A stretch of DNA of 55,495 bases from a virus. Position 1 is the first letter of the stretch. The number at the start of each line of letters is the position of its first letter. The stretch spans positions 1 to 55,495 of IMG/VR virus record IMGVR_UViG_3300021474_000001. One strand, given 5' to 3'. A program made the translations under genes and the position numbers. Shown in pieces: positions 12,991 through 20,626 of the stretch. The notes under the pieces were generated by a model. The model searched no databases. It was given only the letters and a program-made list of their open reading frames with translations, and was not told the origin of the DNA.

Positions 12991-13163
12991 GCGACCTCCC
13001 CCCGATCCTGACTACGCCGGAAGTAGCCGCATGGCTGAAGATGCACTACACGACGGTATATCGGTTAGTGAGAGCGGGGAGGATACCGGCATTTAGAATC
13101 GGGAGTGATTGGCGCTTCGATTCATCGAAATTGAAAGCGTGGAGCGAGGACTGGGGCAAGTAG
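12987..13163 (+). CDS. Excisionase-like HTH protein, 58 aa
   Basis: GTG 12987 overlaps the stop of the secreted protein (GTGA). The sequence ILTTPEVAAWLKMHYTTVYR, then RLVRAGRIPAFRIGSDWRFD, is the MerR-type winged helix of excisionase and DNA-binding HTH_17 proteins. Such proteins bend DNA beside recombinases or act as small regulators. No integrase is found here, so regulation, or terminase-site recognition near the packaging genes, is more likely than excision. Confidence 0.8.
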   Translation: MSDLPPILTTPEVAAWLKMHYTTVYRLVRAGRIPAFRIGSDWRFDSSKLKAWSEDWGK

Positions 13164-13466
13164 ATGGTGTTCCGCCCGGCCAACCCCGTCACGATTACCT
13201 GCGAGTGGTGCGGTCTGGAAAAGACGCTGAAGGCGGCGCGGTCGAAGAGGGACGGGACGTTCTGCGGGCGGAAGTGCTCGGTGGCGTGGCACCGGCAGAA
13301 GGACGCGGAGACGACCTGGCGGCTGATGGAATTAACGCGGCTATTGTGGGAGAGTCGGCCGAAGGAGTTCAAGTTCCAGCCGAAGGAGTTTCCGGGGCTA
13401 GCGCAGTTTCGGGTGGAGATGAACGCGACCGGCAAGTGGGTAAGGGAGATCAGCGATGCAGGATGA
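13164..13466 (+). CDS. Zinc-finger protein, 100 aa
   Basis: ATG follows the HTH stop with no gap. CEWCGLEK and CGRKCSVAWH give a C-x2-C...C-x3-C-x4-H zinc-binding unit like FYVE/McrA-type fingers in phage proteins. The C-terminal half is Trp/Lys-rich. Function unknown. Confidence 0.65.
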   Translation: MVFRPANPVTITCEWCGLEKTLKAARSKRDGTFCGRKCSVAWHRQKDAETTWRLMELTRLLWESRPKEFKFQPKEFPGLAQFRVEMNATGKWVREISDAG

Positions 13467-13671
13467 TATCGAAACAGGCCAAGAACTGTGGGACGCTCTT
13501 ACTGGATTGCCTGATCGCCTAGAGCGTTGGAAGCGAGCGATGGAAAATCGCGACCGCAAACGACAGCGAGCGCAACGGCTATTCTTCGCAGAAGCCCGAT
13601 ACTTAGGTACAGTTCGATATATTCTTGCCCGTCTCAGTCAACGGATAAATCGAAATGCCCCAGTGGGTTGA
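13456..13671 (+). CDS. Unknown basic helical protein, 71 aa
   Basis: ATG 13456 is preceded by GGGAG. Begins MQDDIETGQELWDALTGLPD, then a long Arg-rich helix (RWKRAMENRDRKRQRAQRL). It overlaps the preceding gene by 11 nt. Could bind DNA or RNA through its basic helix; no family recognised. Confidence 0.55.
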   Translation: MQDDIETGQELWDALTGLPDRLERWKRAMENRDRKRQRAQRLFFAEARYLGTVRYILARLSQRINRNAPVG

Positions 13672-13717
13672 TGCGCCGCCGGTGACGCCGGACATAGTAG
13701 CGAGAGGAGTACCGACG

Positions 13718-14338
13718 ATGAGCGCAGGCGGCGGCAAAGAGATTCACTTCGATTCGAGCGCGTTGCGGGCGCAGTACGATGGTGGCGGAACGGCGCAGGT
13801 GCCAGTCACGGACCCCGCTTACGTGCCGGAGATCGTGACGGGGCCGACGCCGACGCCGCAGCAACTCGCCGAGAACATTCCGCCCGATGTGTTGAAGGCG
13901 ATGGCGAACGGGGGCACGCCGAGTCCCGAGTCGCTTCGGCTGATGATGTCGCAGAATCTTCAGCCCGTGAATAACCGCGGAGTGGATGGCGGACCCGCAC
14001 CGTTTCAACCGCCCTTCATGCGCCCGCCGCAAAACATGATGGAACGCAGCGCCGTCGAACTCACCATCCCGGTCGGCAACGGCGTGACGGCGCGCGTCAC
14101 CTTCACGTCGCAGCCGGCGCGCATCCACTGGCGCAAATTAATCAGGCATCTCGAAATCGAAGCGGAGGACGCCGATGAAAGCGTACCCAGTCAGCAACCG
14201 GACCTCGTTGCGCTCGCGGATGCAGCATTACGACGAGCCGGGCCTAACGCCGGGCATCAAGAAACTCCACAGCCTAAGAGACGAAGCCGCCGCCCGAAAG
14301 CCGCGGTGGAGGCGAATCCTGAAAAGGCTGGCGAGTAG
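13718..14338 (+). CDS. Unknown Pro-rich protein, 206 aa
   Basis: I prefer ATG 13718 (MSAGGGKEIHFDSSALRAQY) with GAGGAG 8 nt upstream; ATG 13655 would overlap the previous gene. The middle is Pro/Gly-rich and disordered, then a short strand region (AVELTIPVGNGVTARVTF), then a Lys/Arg-rich tail. Its last 164 nt overlap the next gene in another frame. It precedes terminase but looks unlike a small terminase subunit. Function unknown. Confidence 0.5.
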   Translation: MSAGGGKEIHFDSSALRAQYDGGGTAQVPVTDPAYVPEIVTGPTPTPQQLAENIPPDVLKAMANGGTPSPESLRLMMSQNLQPVNNRGVDGGPAPFQPPFMRPPQNMMERSAVELTIPVGNGVTARVTFTSQPARIHWRKLIRHLEIEAEDADESVPSQQPDLVALADAALRRAGPNAGHQETPQPKRRSRRPKAAVEANPEKAGE

Positions 14339-14609
14339 CATCGGTATCTCGACCTTCTCCGCGCTCCTCATGCCGGTGCCGAACATGCAACTACAAACCT
14401 GCCTCGCGCGCTTCGACGGCTCGGTGATGGAAGTGCGCTGCGACTCGAGTCGCGTCTGTCCGCCGGGGTATCATCTCGACACGCATCTGAATCGCTTCGG
14501 CGGCGGCGCTGACCTCTCGACGCTCTTCGGCTACGGCGACGTGAAGAATACCTGCCTGCTCGGTGCCGTCGTGCATCAGCCCAATCAGGTGATGGAGGTG
14601 CTGCCGTGA
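14175..14609 (+). CDS. Unknown protein overlapping its neighbour by 164 nt, 144 aa
   Basis: ATG 14175 has GGAGG 7 nt upstream, which supports the start despite the long out-of-frame overlap with the preceding gene. The N-terminal 60 residues are basic; a hydrophobic stretch (IGISTFSALLMPVPN) is followed by a compact domain with Cys in TCLARF, RCDSSRVCPPGYH and NTCLLG. The Cys could form disulfides or bind metal. No family recognised. Confidence 0.5.
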   Translation: MKAYPVSNRTSLRSRMQHYDEPGLTPGIKKLHSLRDEAAARKPRWRRILKRLASSIGISTFSALLMPVPNMQLQTCLARFDGSVMEVRCDSSRVCPPGYHLDTHLNRFGGGADLSTLFGYGDVKNTCLLGAVVHQPNQVMEVLP

Positions 14610-14782
14610 AAGCGAAGCGCAAGTGCCCGGAATGTGGTGGCCGATTGGGACCGATGAAACCTGCTGGTGAAGCTTGCATAATTAGGCGACCATCAGCAAA
14701 TGGTCTTTATGCGACCTGCGAGAAGTGCCATCGCATGTGGAGCGACGAGGGACTGCGCGAATCGGCGCAGGAGGCGGCATAA
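14606..14782 (+). CDS. Small zinc-ribbon protein, 58 aa
   Basis: GTG 14606 overlaps the preceding stop (GTGA). CPECGGRLGP and CEKCHRMW make a four-Cys zinc ribbon, resembling the short ribbons of transcription factors and McrA-like nucleases but without a catalytic His-Asn. Next gene's ATG overlaps the stop by 1 nt. Unknown role. Confidence 0.65.
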   Translation: MKAKRKCPECGGRLGPMKPAGEACIIRRPSANGLYATCEKCHRMWSDEGLRESAQEAA

Positions 14783-15021
14783 TGGATCTGCCCCTCTGCG
14801 AAAACTTCGAGCGCGGCCAGTGCCCGAAATCCGACGTGAAGCACTACGGCGATCACGGCACTCCGCAGGCCCGTTGGTATTCGACCTTCGGCTGCAAGAC
14901 CTGCAAGTTGCTCTTCATCAAGTGGGAGCCGAAGATGTTGGAAGCCGCGAAGAAACAGCAACTCGACAAAGAGTTAGGAAATCTCGTCAATCCTGATCGC
15001 TTTAAGGGTTACGGCAACTAG
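14782..15021 (+). CDS. Small zinc-binding protein, 79 aa
   Basis: ATG 14782 overlaps the preceding TAA. MDLPLCENFERGQCPKSDV and CKTCKLLF give four Cys in two pairs, with His in HYGDHG. The C-terminal half is a Lys-rich helix. Third zinc-type protein in a row before the terminase; possibly packaging or transcription accessory proteins. Confidence 0.6.
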   Translation: MDLPLCENFERGQCPKSDVKHYGDHGTPQARWYSTFGCKTCKLLFIKWEPKMLEAAKKQQLDKELGNLVNPDRFKGYGN

Positions 15022-15030
15022 GAGTCGGTA

Positions 15031-15408
15031 ATGGCAAAACACGCGCACACAGAAATCCCCGAAATCGATCCCCACTCCCCCGAAGGCGTCATCGAGATGC
15101 TCCGCAACTGGGAGCAGTCCCATCTCGCTACAATTGACGCCAAGCAGCAGAACGTCGAGTACGGCATAGTCTCCGGCGAGATGCAGAAAATCGGCGAGCG
15201 CTGCAACCGCCGTCTCGTTCAGGCTACGTCCGGCACCTGCGGCGGCTGTCACAAGCCGCTCGCCAACGTCCGCATCTTCAACCAGGTATCGGTGTTCAAC
15301 CGGAATACCGGCAAGTTCGACGAGATGTACGCCTGTAGCTCGCGCTGCTCGGACAAACTGATCGACCTCCAGCACAAGAACGCGGTCGCGCAGCAGCAGG
15401 AAAGCTAG
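15031..15408 (+). CDS. Zinc-ribbon protein upstream of terminase, 125 aa
   Basis: ATG 15031. N-terminal half is helical (PEGVIEMLRNWEQSHLATID); the C-terminal half carries CGGCHKPL and CSSRCSDKL, a four-Cys zinc ribbon around a short sheet. Its place directly before the large terminase is where a small terminase often lies, but nothing in the sequence shows a TerS fold. Function open. Confidence 0.6.
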   Translation: MAKHAHTEIPEIDPHSPEGVIEMLRNWEQSHLATIDAKQQNVEYGIVSGEMQKIGERCNRRLVQATSGTCGGCHKPLANVRIFNQVSVFNRNTGKFDEMYACSSRCSDKLIDLQHKNAVAQQQES

Positions 15409-15413
15409 ACCGA

Positions 15414-17246
15414 TTGTCCCTTATAGATTTCAGGAAGTTACCCCACTGGTTCTCGACAGTGTACCGACTGGAAGATCGTTTCCAGCCGCACATCTTCGTT
15501 CCCTTCGCGCCCAATCAGGCGCAAAAAGACTTCCTCGAACTCTGCGCTCAGGTTCAGGATCAGAAGCAACTCGTCTGGATCATCGCCATCAAACCCCGCC
15601 GTGTCGGTCTGTCGCGCGTCATCACTGGAGTTGGCACGTCGATGGCGTTCTTCCAGAAGGGCTTGCAGGGCATCGTCATGGCTCAACTCGGTTCGACGCT
15701 CGGCAAGATCATGAAGTCGTATTCGATCATGGCGCACGGACTGCCGGGGAAGGTGCGCACCGAGTACACGGCATCGGGTAAGGGCGGCCGCGAAGTGTCG
15801 GCGCTGAATATCGGCGCCGGACGCAGACCGTCAATTATCGCGGGATCGAAAGCTCTAGCGACCGGCGAGGGCCGCGGTGACGCCGCCCAGTTTATGCAAC
15901 TCACCGAAGCCGCTCACTATCCGCCGCAGTCGCCGTTCACCGCAATGCTGCCGATTGTTCCTCGATCGCTCGACACGTTCGTCGGCATCGAGAGTACGCC
16001 GTCGCCCGACCGCCGCGGCGTCGCGTTCAAGGAAATGTGGGAGCAGGCCCGCTGGGTCAAGGACAAGCGTCGCGACGCGCTCTTCGTCCGCTACTTCTGC
16101 CCGTGGATGAAAGACCCATACGCCTACGCCGATCCGAGCATCGTGAAGATGGGCGACCTCGACAACGACGAGAAGGCGCTGATGGCGGACGGCGTGGAAC
16201 GCGCGCAAATCGCGTGGCGCCGCATGGAGATACGCGGGCGCTATCGCGGCAAGAAGGAACTCTTCGAGCAGGAGAATCCGTCCGACCCGATGAGTTGCTT
16301 CCTGCAAACCGAAATGCCCGCGTTCTCCGCCGAGGAACGCGCCTTCGCGAAACTCCACCTTCAGGTGCCGCCGAAAATCGGCATCGGCTCGTTCGTGCCG
16401 TCCAACACGCAGAGTCAGTTTCCGATCACGATCAGGATTTCCGACAACGGCCTGTGGAGAATTTATGAAGAGCCGCAAAAGCAGTGCGAGTACTATATCG
16501 GGGTGGACGCCGCTCGTGGCTATGACGGGTTCCGAGGTGGTGACGAGAATCGTGTCACGGACTTCGCGGCGATCGTCGTCGTCAACGGGTCCACCTGTGC
16601 TACTGCGGCAGTTTTGGAAGGTCGTATTCCCCCTGATCGAGTCGCACGAGAGGTTGCCTTGGCAGGTAAATTCTATCGCACGCTCGAAATCAGCGAGTAC
16701 CAGTACGCGCTGCTCAACATCGCGATCACGGACGGCTTCGGCAACGAAGTCCTCCGAAGGGTGAAAAACGATTTTGATTATCCTATCCATCGTTTCCTTC
16801 GTTGGCGCGGCCGTGATGACCGCATACACAATCGCCCTGGCCAGAATATTGGGTGGATCGATACTGCTTCCACCAACGACATCCGAATCTCGACGTTCCG
16901 CATCGCGCTCGAAAACCAAATCTTCATCTGCCGCGACGAGCGGCTGATCGAGCAGATTCAGATCGCGTCTATGGAAGGCACAGACGCCGAAGTCGCTCGG
17001 GGCCACGACGACGTGCTCGACGCGACGATGTACGCATGGATCGCGAGAGACATGGAGCGCCCGCGCGCCAACATCGAGCCCGAGCAGAGCGAGACAGTCG
17101 CGCAGCGCATGATGATCAAGATGGCGAACGACCCGACCGCGATCTTCGCGCAGTTCAACCGGCAGTTAGAAGCGATGAAGCGGCCTACTAAATCCAGTGC
17201 CGCCGATCAGATCGTCCGGCATATTAATGGAGATACATTCGTCTAA
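15414..17246 (+). CDS. terL: Terminase large subunit, 610 aa
   Basis: Opens at TTG 15414. The ATPase has a Walker A variant KPRRVGLSR (residues 60-68), typical of terminases that use K-x-R-x-x-G-x-S, and Walker B QLTEAAHYP (about 160-168) with the catalytic Glu. The nuclease domain has IGVDAARG (about 359-366) and GHDDVLDATMYAW (about 529-541), the RNase H-like Asp residues. Length is usual for the family. It translocates DNA into the procapsid and cuts concatemers. The portal follows after two small genes. Confidence 0.93.
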   Translation: MSLIDFRKLPHWFSTVYRLEDRFQPHIFVPFAPNQAQKDFLELCAQVQDQKQLVWIIAIKPRRVGLSRVITGVGTSMAFFQKGLQGIVMAQLGSTLGKIMKSYSIMAHGLPGKVRTEYTASGKGGREVSALNIGAGRRPSIIAGSKALATGEGRGDAAQFMQLTEAAHYPPQSPFTAMLPIVPRSLDTFVGIESTPSPDRRGVAFKEMWEQARWVKDKRRDALFVRYFCPWMKDPYAYADPSIVKMGDLDNDEKALMADGVERAQIAWRRMEIRGRYRGKKELFEQENPSDPMSCFLQTEMPAFSAEERAFAKLHLQVPPKIGIGSFVPSNTQSQFPITIRISDNGLWRIYEEPQKQCEYYIGVDAARGYDGFRGGDENRVTDFAAIVVVNGSTCATAAVLEGRIPPDRVAREVALAGKFYRTLEISEYQYALLNIAITDGFGNEVLRRVKNDFDYPIHRFLRWRGRDDRIHNRPGQNIGWIDTASTNDIRISTFRIALENQIFICRDERLIEQIQIASMEGTDAEVARGHDDVLDATMYAWIARDMERPRANIEPEQSETVAQRMMIKMANDPTAIFAQFNRQLEAMKRPTKSSAADQIVRHINGDTFV

Positions 17247-17833
17247 TGGCTGATGCACCACCAACTCTAGGAACCGGCGCACTTCAACGCAGTGTCGCCG
17301 CCGCTCGTGCCGGAGCCGGAGCAGCATCGCGCATCGCTCCCGCACCGCCGCCCGACCAGACAGAATCGCCGTGGGCCGGACATCGAGAGCCGCGACCGCA
17401 AACTCTTGATGATGAACGCAAGCAGGCAGCGGTTGCCGCCGTCACCGCACCGCCGCGCAAACACAAGAACGCCAAGGCCGGCAAGAAAGCCGACGACGGC
17501 TTCGAGTTGGTGGACGCCTTCCTCGACGAGTGGACGAAGAACGTCACCAAGCACAACATCGGATACGCCAACGGCAGACTCGCGCGTCGCCTCGTCCGTA
17601 ACGGTGCTCTGCTCATCAAGCAGGAATACAAAATCGACCAGCTTGCCGCGCTCATCCGGCTCGGCAACGAACTGGTGAAGAACACAATCGACGAAGGCGA
17701 CGAGGACAAGCGCATCGAACAGATCAGGGTAGCGGCATTGTCGCGAACTGATATGACAAGTACGGTGCCGGAGAACGCAAACGCAGGCGAAGAAGAGCCG
17801 CCAGATGAGGGAGAGGACGACAGTGCCGACTAG
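17246..17833 (+). CDS. Unknown protein between terminase and portal, 195 aa
   Basis: ATG overlaps the terminase stop by 1 nt. First 80 residues are Ala/Pro-rich and disordered; a helical domain with VDAFLDEWTKNVTKHNIG and a leucine-rich helix (KIDQLAALIRLGNELV) follows; the tail is acidic (EEEPPDEGEDD). A packaging or connector accessory is plausible from position only. Confidence 0.6.
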   Translation: MADAPPTLGTGALQRSVAAARAGAGAASRIAPAPPPDQTESPWAGHREPRPQTLDDERKQAAVAAVTAPPRKHKNAKAGKKADDGFELVDAFLDEWTKNVTKHNIGYANGRLARRLVRNGALLIKQEYKIDQLAALIRLGNELVKNTIDEGDEDKRIEQIRVAALSRTDMTSTVPENANAGEEEPPDEGEDDSAD

Positions 17834-18125
17834 AAAAGAAATCGTGGACGAACTCGACGACGACCTCAAGGAAATTCTCACCGACGTTGACGCGGCGAAA
17901 GCGTGGACGCGCACCGCCATGCGGATCGCCGACGCACTCGAACATCAGACCATCTCGCAAGTGCTCACGCAGTTGGGAATGATGGGGTTCAAGGTGAAGA
18001 ACCTCCCCGCCGCGAAACATCTCGGCACCTGTCCGACGTGCCTCATCGTGAAGAGCGCGGAACCGCCGAGCGACATCGCGTCACCGAATGGCGGTATCCC
18101 GATCATCGGTCGCAAGGGCAACTAA
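17823..18125 (+). CDS. Unknown protein upstream of portal, 100 aa
   Basis: GTG 17823 with GAGG upstream is preferred; an earlier in-frame start overlaps the neighbour more. Begins VPTRKEIVDELDDDLKEILT, acidic helical, then CPTC near the C-terminus. It overlaps the preceding gene by 11 nt. No family recognised. Confidence 0.55.
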   Translation: MPTRKEIVDELDDDLKEILTDVDAAKAWTRTAMRIADALEHQTISQVLTQLGMMGFKVKNLPAAKHLGTCPTCLIVKSAEPPSDIASPNGGIPIIGRKGN

Positions 18126-18161
18126 CTTGCCGAAACATCGAGCGTAGCGTACAAGTTCGAC

Positions 18162-19904
18162 ATGGCATCTACGCCAATGGTCCGAGGCTCGCGCGACGAG
18201 CAAGCTACTTTCACGATTGAAGAAGAGCGCGATGCCAGTTTCATCGACGATCTAATTCAGATCAGCGAGGACCATCGCACCGAGGCGCAAGGGCCGAACT
18301 ACAATGAATGGGTAAAAGAATTCTTTTTGTTTCGTCCGGCCTTCTGGCAGCCCCAGCTCGAATATCAGATCAAACTCCGAATGCCCGACCTGCAAACTCT
18401 CGTCATGCAGGAAGCCTCCGACCTCACCGACGTATCGCCGATCTTTTTCGTCACGCGCGACGGCAAGCGGCAGAAGGCCCGCGAGAAAGCGTTTCAGGCG
18501 AATTGGGACAAGAACAACTTTCAGCTTGAATGGTTCAAGGCGGAACTCAACGCGCTGCTCTGCCACACCGGATTCATCGAGATAGTTACCGACTCGACTG
18601 CCCCTCGTTCCGTCCGCATCCGTTCGCGCTCGCCGCAGAATATCTTTCCCGACCCCTTCGCGACCGACTGGTGCGACTGGGAGTACATCGTCATTCGCGT
18701 GCCGATGGCGCCGGACGAGATAGTTAGGATGTTTCCGCACGCTGCGGATCGGTTGCCCGGACTGCTCGCCGAGCATCAACGCGATATGTACTTGGAATCG
18801 CGACTCGGCGGCGTACTTGGCTCAGGACCGATGGCGATAGAACTTCCGCCAGGTGCGATGCAGTCGGTGGCGATTGGTCGTCCGCCCGGTGCGAACGACT
18901 ACCTCTCGGTCGATTACGTTTACATCAAGGACGACTCGCGCGAGAACGTCGTGCGAGAGATTCAAGGATCGAAGAATGCAGGCGGCGTGCTACCACCGCC
19001 CGATACCTTGATGAAGTATCCGACCGGGCGACTCATCGTTCGTACCGGTAAACTCAAATTGTGGGACGGCCCGAATCAGTATCGCGAATTCCCCATCGTG
19101 CCGGTCTTTGCGCTGCCGCCGATTTACGGCGTGTGGGGAACGCCGCCGGTTCAGTATTTGATCCAGATGCAGCACCTCGCCGAGTCGATGGCATCGCAGG
19201 TTGCCGAGAATCAGATTCGCACGAACTATCAGTACCGCGTGTACCAGGACGGCGCGATTCTGAATCCCGACAACCTCGATAAATTGGGCGGCTCGATTCG
19301 CGTCAAGTCGGCGGACGACGTGTCGAAGGTGTTGAAGTTCGTCGGCCCCGGTCAGATGGGTAGCGAGCAGTATAAATTCTCGAACGACATTCTTTCGCAC
19401 ATGGCACGGTTATTCGGCTACACGCCGGAGCGTCAAGGCAGTTCGGGCGCAGGTAACATTTCGCCGGGATTGATGGATGCGCAGGTTGTCAACGCGCAGG
19501 CGATCACGCGAATGCGCGCGAGGCTTCTAGCCGACTCCGTACAGCATGCAGGGCGCCGCGTATTCGAGACGATGGTCGATTGGCTCGACGACAGCATCTT
19601 CCATCAGAGTTTCAACGGCGATTTCCGCACGGCGGCGTGGGAAGGCGTGCCGCTCGAACAGTTACAAAACTGGGAAGTAACCCTCGACGCTGACAGTCTC
19701 AAGCCGATGTCCGCATCGTCGGCGAAACAACTCGTACCGACGTTGCTCAACCTCGACGCGATCACGAAGCGCATGGCGCTCAAGATGTTGGGCGTGCCGG
19801 GCGCGGACGACATTGCCGACGCAAAGGAATCTCAGGAACAGATGGCGCAACTAGCCGCGATCGCTCAGGGCGCGAAGGGCGGGAAAGGTGGAGGTAAGAA
19901 GTGA
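18162..19904 (+). CDS. Portal protein, 580 aa
   Basis: Length, position after terminase, and sequence fit a phage portal of the podovirus type: an N-terminal helical/beta wing with NYNEWVKEFF, a central region with PQNIFPDPFATDW and YGVWGTPPVQYLIQMQHLAE (stem/clip connection before the long spine helix), then a Gln/Met-rich helical C-terminus ending GGKGGGKK. Twelve copies form the DNA gate at one capsid vertex, dock terminase, and later the tail. No nuclease or protease domain is fused. The next small gene overlaps its stop. Confidence 0.88.
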   Translation: MASTPMVRGSRDEQATFTIEEERDASFIDDLIQISEDHRTEAQGPNYNEWVKEFFLFRPAFWQPQLEYQIKLRMPDLQTLVMQEASDLTDVSPIFFVTRDGKRQKAREKAFQANWDKNNFQLEWFKAELNALLCHTGFIEIVTDSTAPRSVRIRSRSPQNIFPDPFATDWCDWEYIVIRVPMAPDEIVRMFPHAADRLPGLLAEHQRDMYLESRLGGVLGSGPMAIELPPGAMQSVAIGRPPGANDYLSVDYVYIKDDSRENVVREIQGSKNAGGVLPPPDTLMKYPTGRLIVRTGKLKLWDGPNQYREFPIVPVFALPPIYGVWGTPPVQYLIQMQHLAESMASQVAENQIRTNYQYRVYQDGAILNPDNLDKLGGSIRVKSADDVSKVLKFVGPGQMGSEQYKFSNDILSHMARLFGYTPERQGSSGAGNISPGLMDAQVVNAQAITRMRARLLADSVQHAGRRVFETMVDWLDDSIFHQSFNGDFRTAAWEGVPLEQLQNWEVTLDADSLKPMSASSAKQLVPTLLNLDAITKRMALKMLGVPGADDIADAKESQEQMAQLAAIAQGAKGGKGGGKK

Positions 19905-20083
19905 CGAATCGAGAAGCAGCGCAGACCGACGCTAACTTCCGACGCGCGTGCGAGGTCGCCGGTGTCTATCCGAGTCGTAATCAGTACCGAAAATGGAAGT
20001 ACGGTCGCGGTGCCGCGCGATTAGCACAGCAGGCGGTAGTTGACAATCACCGCAATAACGGAATACAAACTCAAGCTAAGTAA
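19901..20083 (+). CDS. Small basic protein after portal, 60 aa
   Basis: GTG 19901 overlaps the portal stop (GTGA). Begins VTNREAAQTDANFRRACEVA and continues YRKWKYGRGAARLAQ. Basic and helical; no family recognised. A candidate promoter lies within its 3' end and a strong terminator 24 nt after its stop. Confidence 0.55.
   Translation: MTNREAAQTDANFRRACEVAGVYPSRNQYRKWKYGRGAARLAQQAVVDNHRNNGIQTQAK
20040..20069 (+). promoter_or_regulatory. Candidate rightward promoter inside end of the 60-aa gene
   Basis: TTGACA (20040-20045, perfect), 18-nt spacer, TACAAA (20064-20069, 4 of 6). Transcription would start near 20076, about 30 nt before the terminator hairpin at 20107, so it would give a transcript of about 65-70 nt unless readthrough occurs. 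Confidence 0.45.
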
Positions 20084-20143
20084 ACTCCTCGCAAGGGATG
20101 TTCCTAACGGCCCCGCCAGAAATGGTGCGGGCCGTTTTCTTTT
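20076..20143 (+). ncRNA. Possible small RNA or attenuated leader (about 68 nt)
   Basis: The interval between the candidate promoter and the end of the terminator U-tract has no gene beyond the last few codons of the 60-aa protein. If both signals work, a short RNA is made whose 3' half is the terminator hairpin. It may be a regulatory RNA or an attenuator controlling head-gene transcription. Inference from promoter-terminator spacing only. Confidence 0.3.
20107..20143 (+). terminator. Strong intrinsic terminator after portal block
   Basis: ACGGCCC (20107-20113) pairs with GGGCCGT (20129-20135), a C bulge and two further GC pairs follow, then an inner CCA-GAAA-TGG capped by a GNRA tetraloop. 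The right arm runs into TTTTCTTTT (20135-20143). It is the clearest rho-independent terminator in the window. Confidence 0.85.
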
Positions 20144-20149
20144 GCAGAG

Positions 20150-20458
20150 ATGGAATTACAGACGCAGAGTCCTTTCCCCGGCGAACCAAGCCACATCGTT
20201 GTAGCTCGGCAGTGCGGCATTCGCCGCTGCCGCACCACTACACCATGCGTCAATCACGATCAGGTGATCGTACGACTCATTGTGGACGGGCGCGAACTCC
20301 CCGAAATCAAATTATCGAAAGCGTCGTGGAAGGAAATGTCGAGTACGTTTCCCGAACCGCGCGAACTTTTCCACCTGCTTGCCGATATGGTGGTCAACGC
20401 GAGTCAGCCGCAAGGGGATCTCCCCAAGATGGCGGATGTCGCAGCAGCACTCTCATAA
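20150..20458 (+). CDS. Unknown protein with doubtful N-terminus, 102 aa (or 64 aa from GTG 20264)
   Basis: The frame opens at ATG 20150 without a ribosome-binding site. The first 37 residues are Cys/Arg/Thr-rich and overlap a strongly structured nucleotide block (20161-20251), so they may not be translated. From GTG 20264 the protein reads VIVRLIVDGRELPEIKLSKA and a helical ASWKEMSS...LLADMV, a compact alpha-beta domain. A strong AAGGAGG for the next gene overlaps its stop. No family recognised. Confidence 0.5.
   Translation: MELQTQSPFPGEPSHIVVARQCGIRRCRTTTPCVNHDQVIVRLIVDGRELPEIKLSKASWKEMSSTFPEPRELFHLLADMVVNASQPQGDLPKMADVAAALS
20161..20251. other. Nested inverted repeats (possible structured RNA)
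   Basis: Three nested pairs: GACGCA (20161-20166) with TGCGTC (20246-20251), TGTAG (20200-20204) with CTACA (20238-20242), and TGCGGC (20213-20218) with GCCGCA (20229-20234). A competing pair GGCGAA (20180-20185) with TTCGCC (20220-20225) would break the inner hairpin. Sits just after the terminator. It resembles a tRNA superficially but fails the T-arm test. Confidence 0.4.
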
Positions 20459-20472
20459 GGAGGTATCTGGTA

Positions 20473-20532
20473 ATGAACGAAACACGTGGCCGAAAGATGG
20501 GCCGTAAGCACAAGCGCGGACACAAGCGCTGA
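20473..20532 (+). CDS. Polybasic micro-peptide, 19 aa
   Basis: ATG 20473 follows a near-perfect Shine-Dalgarno (TAAGGAGGT), which is strong evidence of translation. The product MNETRGRKMGRKHKRGHKR is 11 of 19 Lys, Arg or His. It resembles the three basic micro-proteins at 31014-31444. Possible roles: DNA neutralisation in the head, or a ribosome-binding leader peptide for the hairpins that follow. Confidence 0.6.
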   Translation: MNETRGRKMGRKHKRGHKR

Positions 20533-20550
20533 GGTGGAGCTGGGGAGCAA

Positions 20551-20591
20551 CCCGGCTTCTAACGCCGGGGATCGCGGCGACGGTCCCCGGC
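20551..20591 (+). promoter_or_regulatory. Two mutually exclusive hairpins upstream of head gene
   Basis: CCCGGC (20551-20556) pairs with GCCGGG (20564-20569) around the loop TTCTAAC. The same GCCGGGGA (20564-20571) can instead pair with TCCCCGGC (20584-20591). Only one can form at a time, as in attenuators or riboswitch-like leaders. The basic 19-aa peptide lies directly upstream and the next ATG 36 nt downstream. Confidence 0.5.
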
Positions 20592-20626
20592 TTCAAACTG
20601 AATCAACACCGAAGAGGTGATTTGTC

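Noticed and set aside
15855-17006. 383-aa minus-strand frame inside terminase
   Set aside because: GC-rich shadow of terL; no domain, no ribosome-binding site, and it opposes the late operon.
20161-20251. tRNA gene near the terminator
   Set aside because: One 5-bp stem with 7-nt loop fits an anticodon arm, but the D-arm, T-loop and acceptor do not pair on either strand.
20533-20600. tRNA gene with anticodon-like loop TTCTAAC (would read CUA)
   Set aside because: The anticodon stem is perfect, but there is no pairing T-arm and no acceptor stem; alternative hairpins explain the sequence better.
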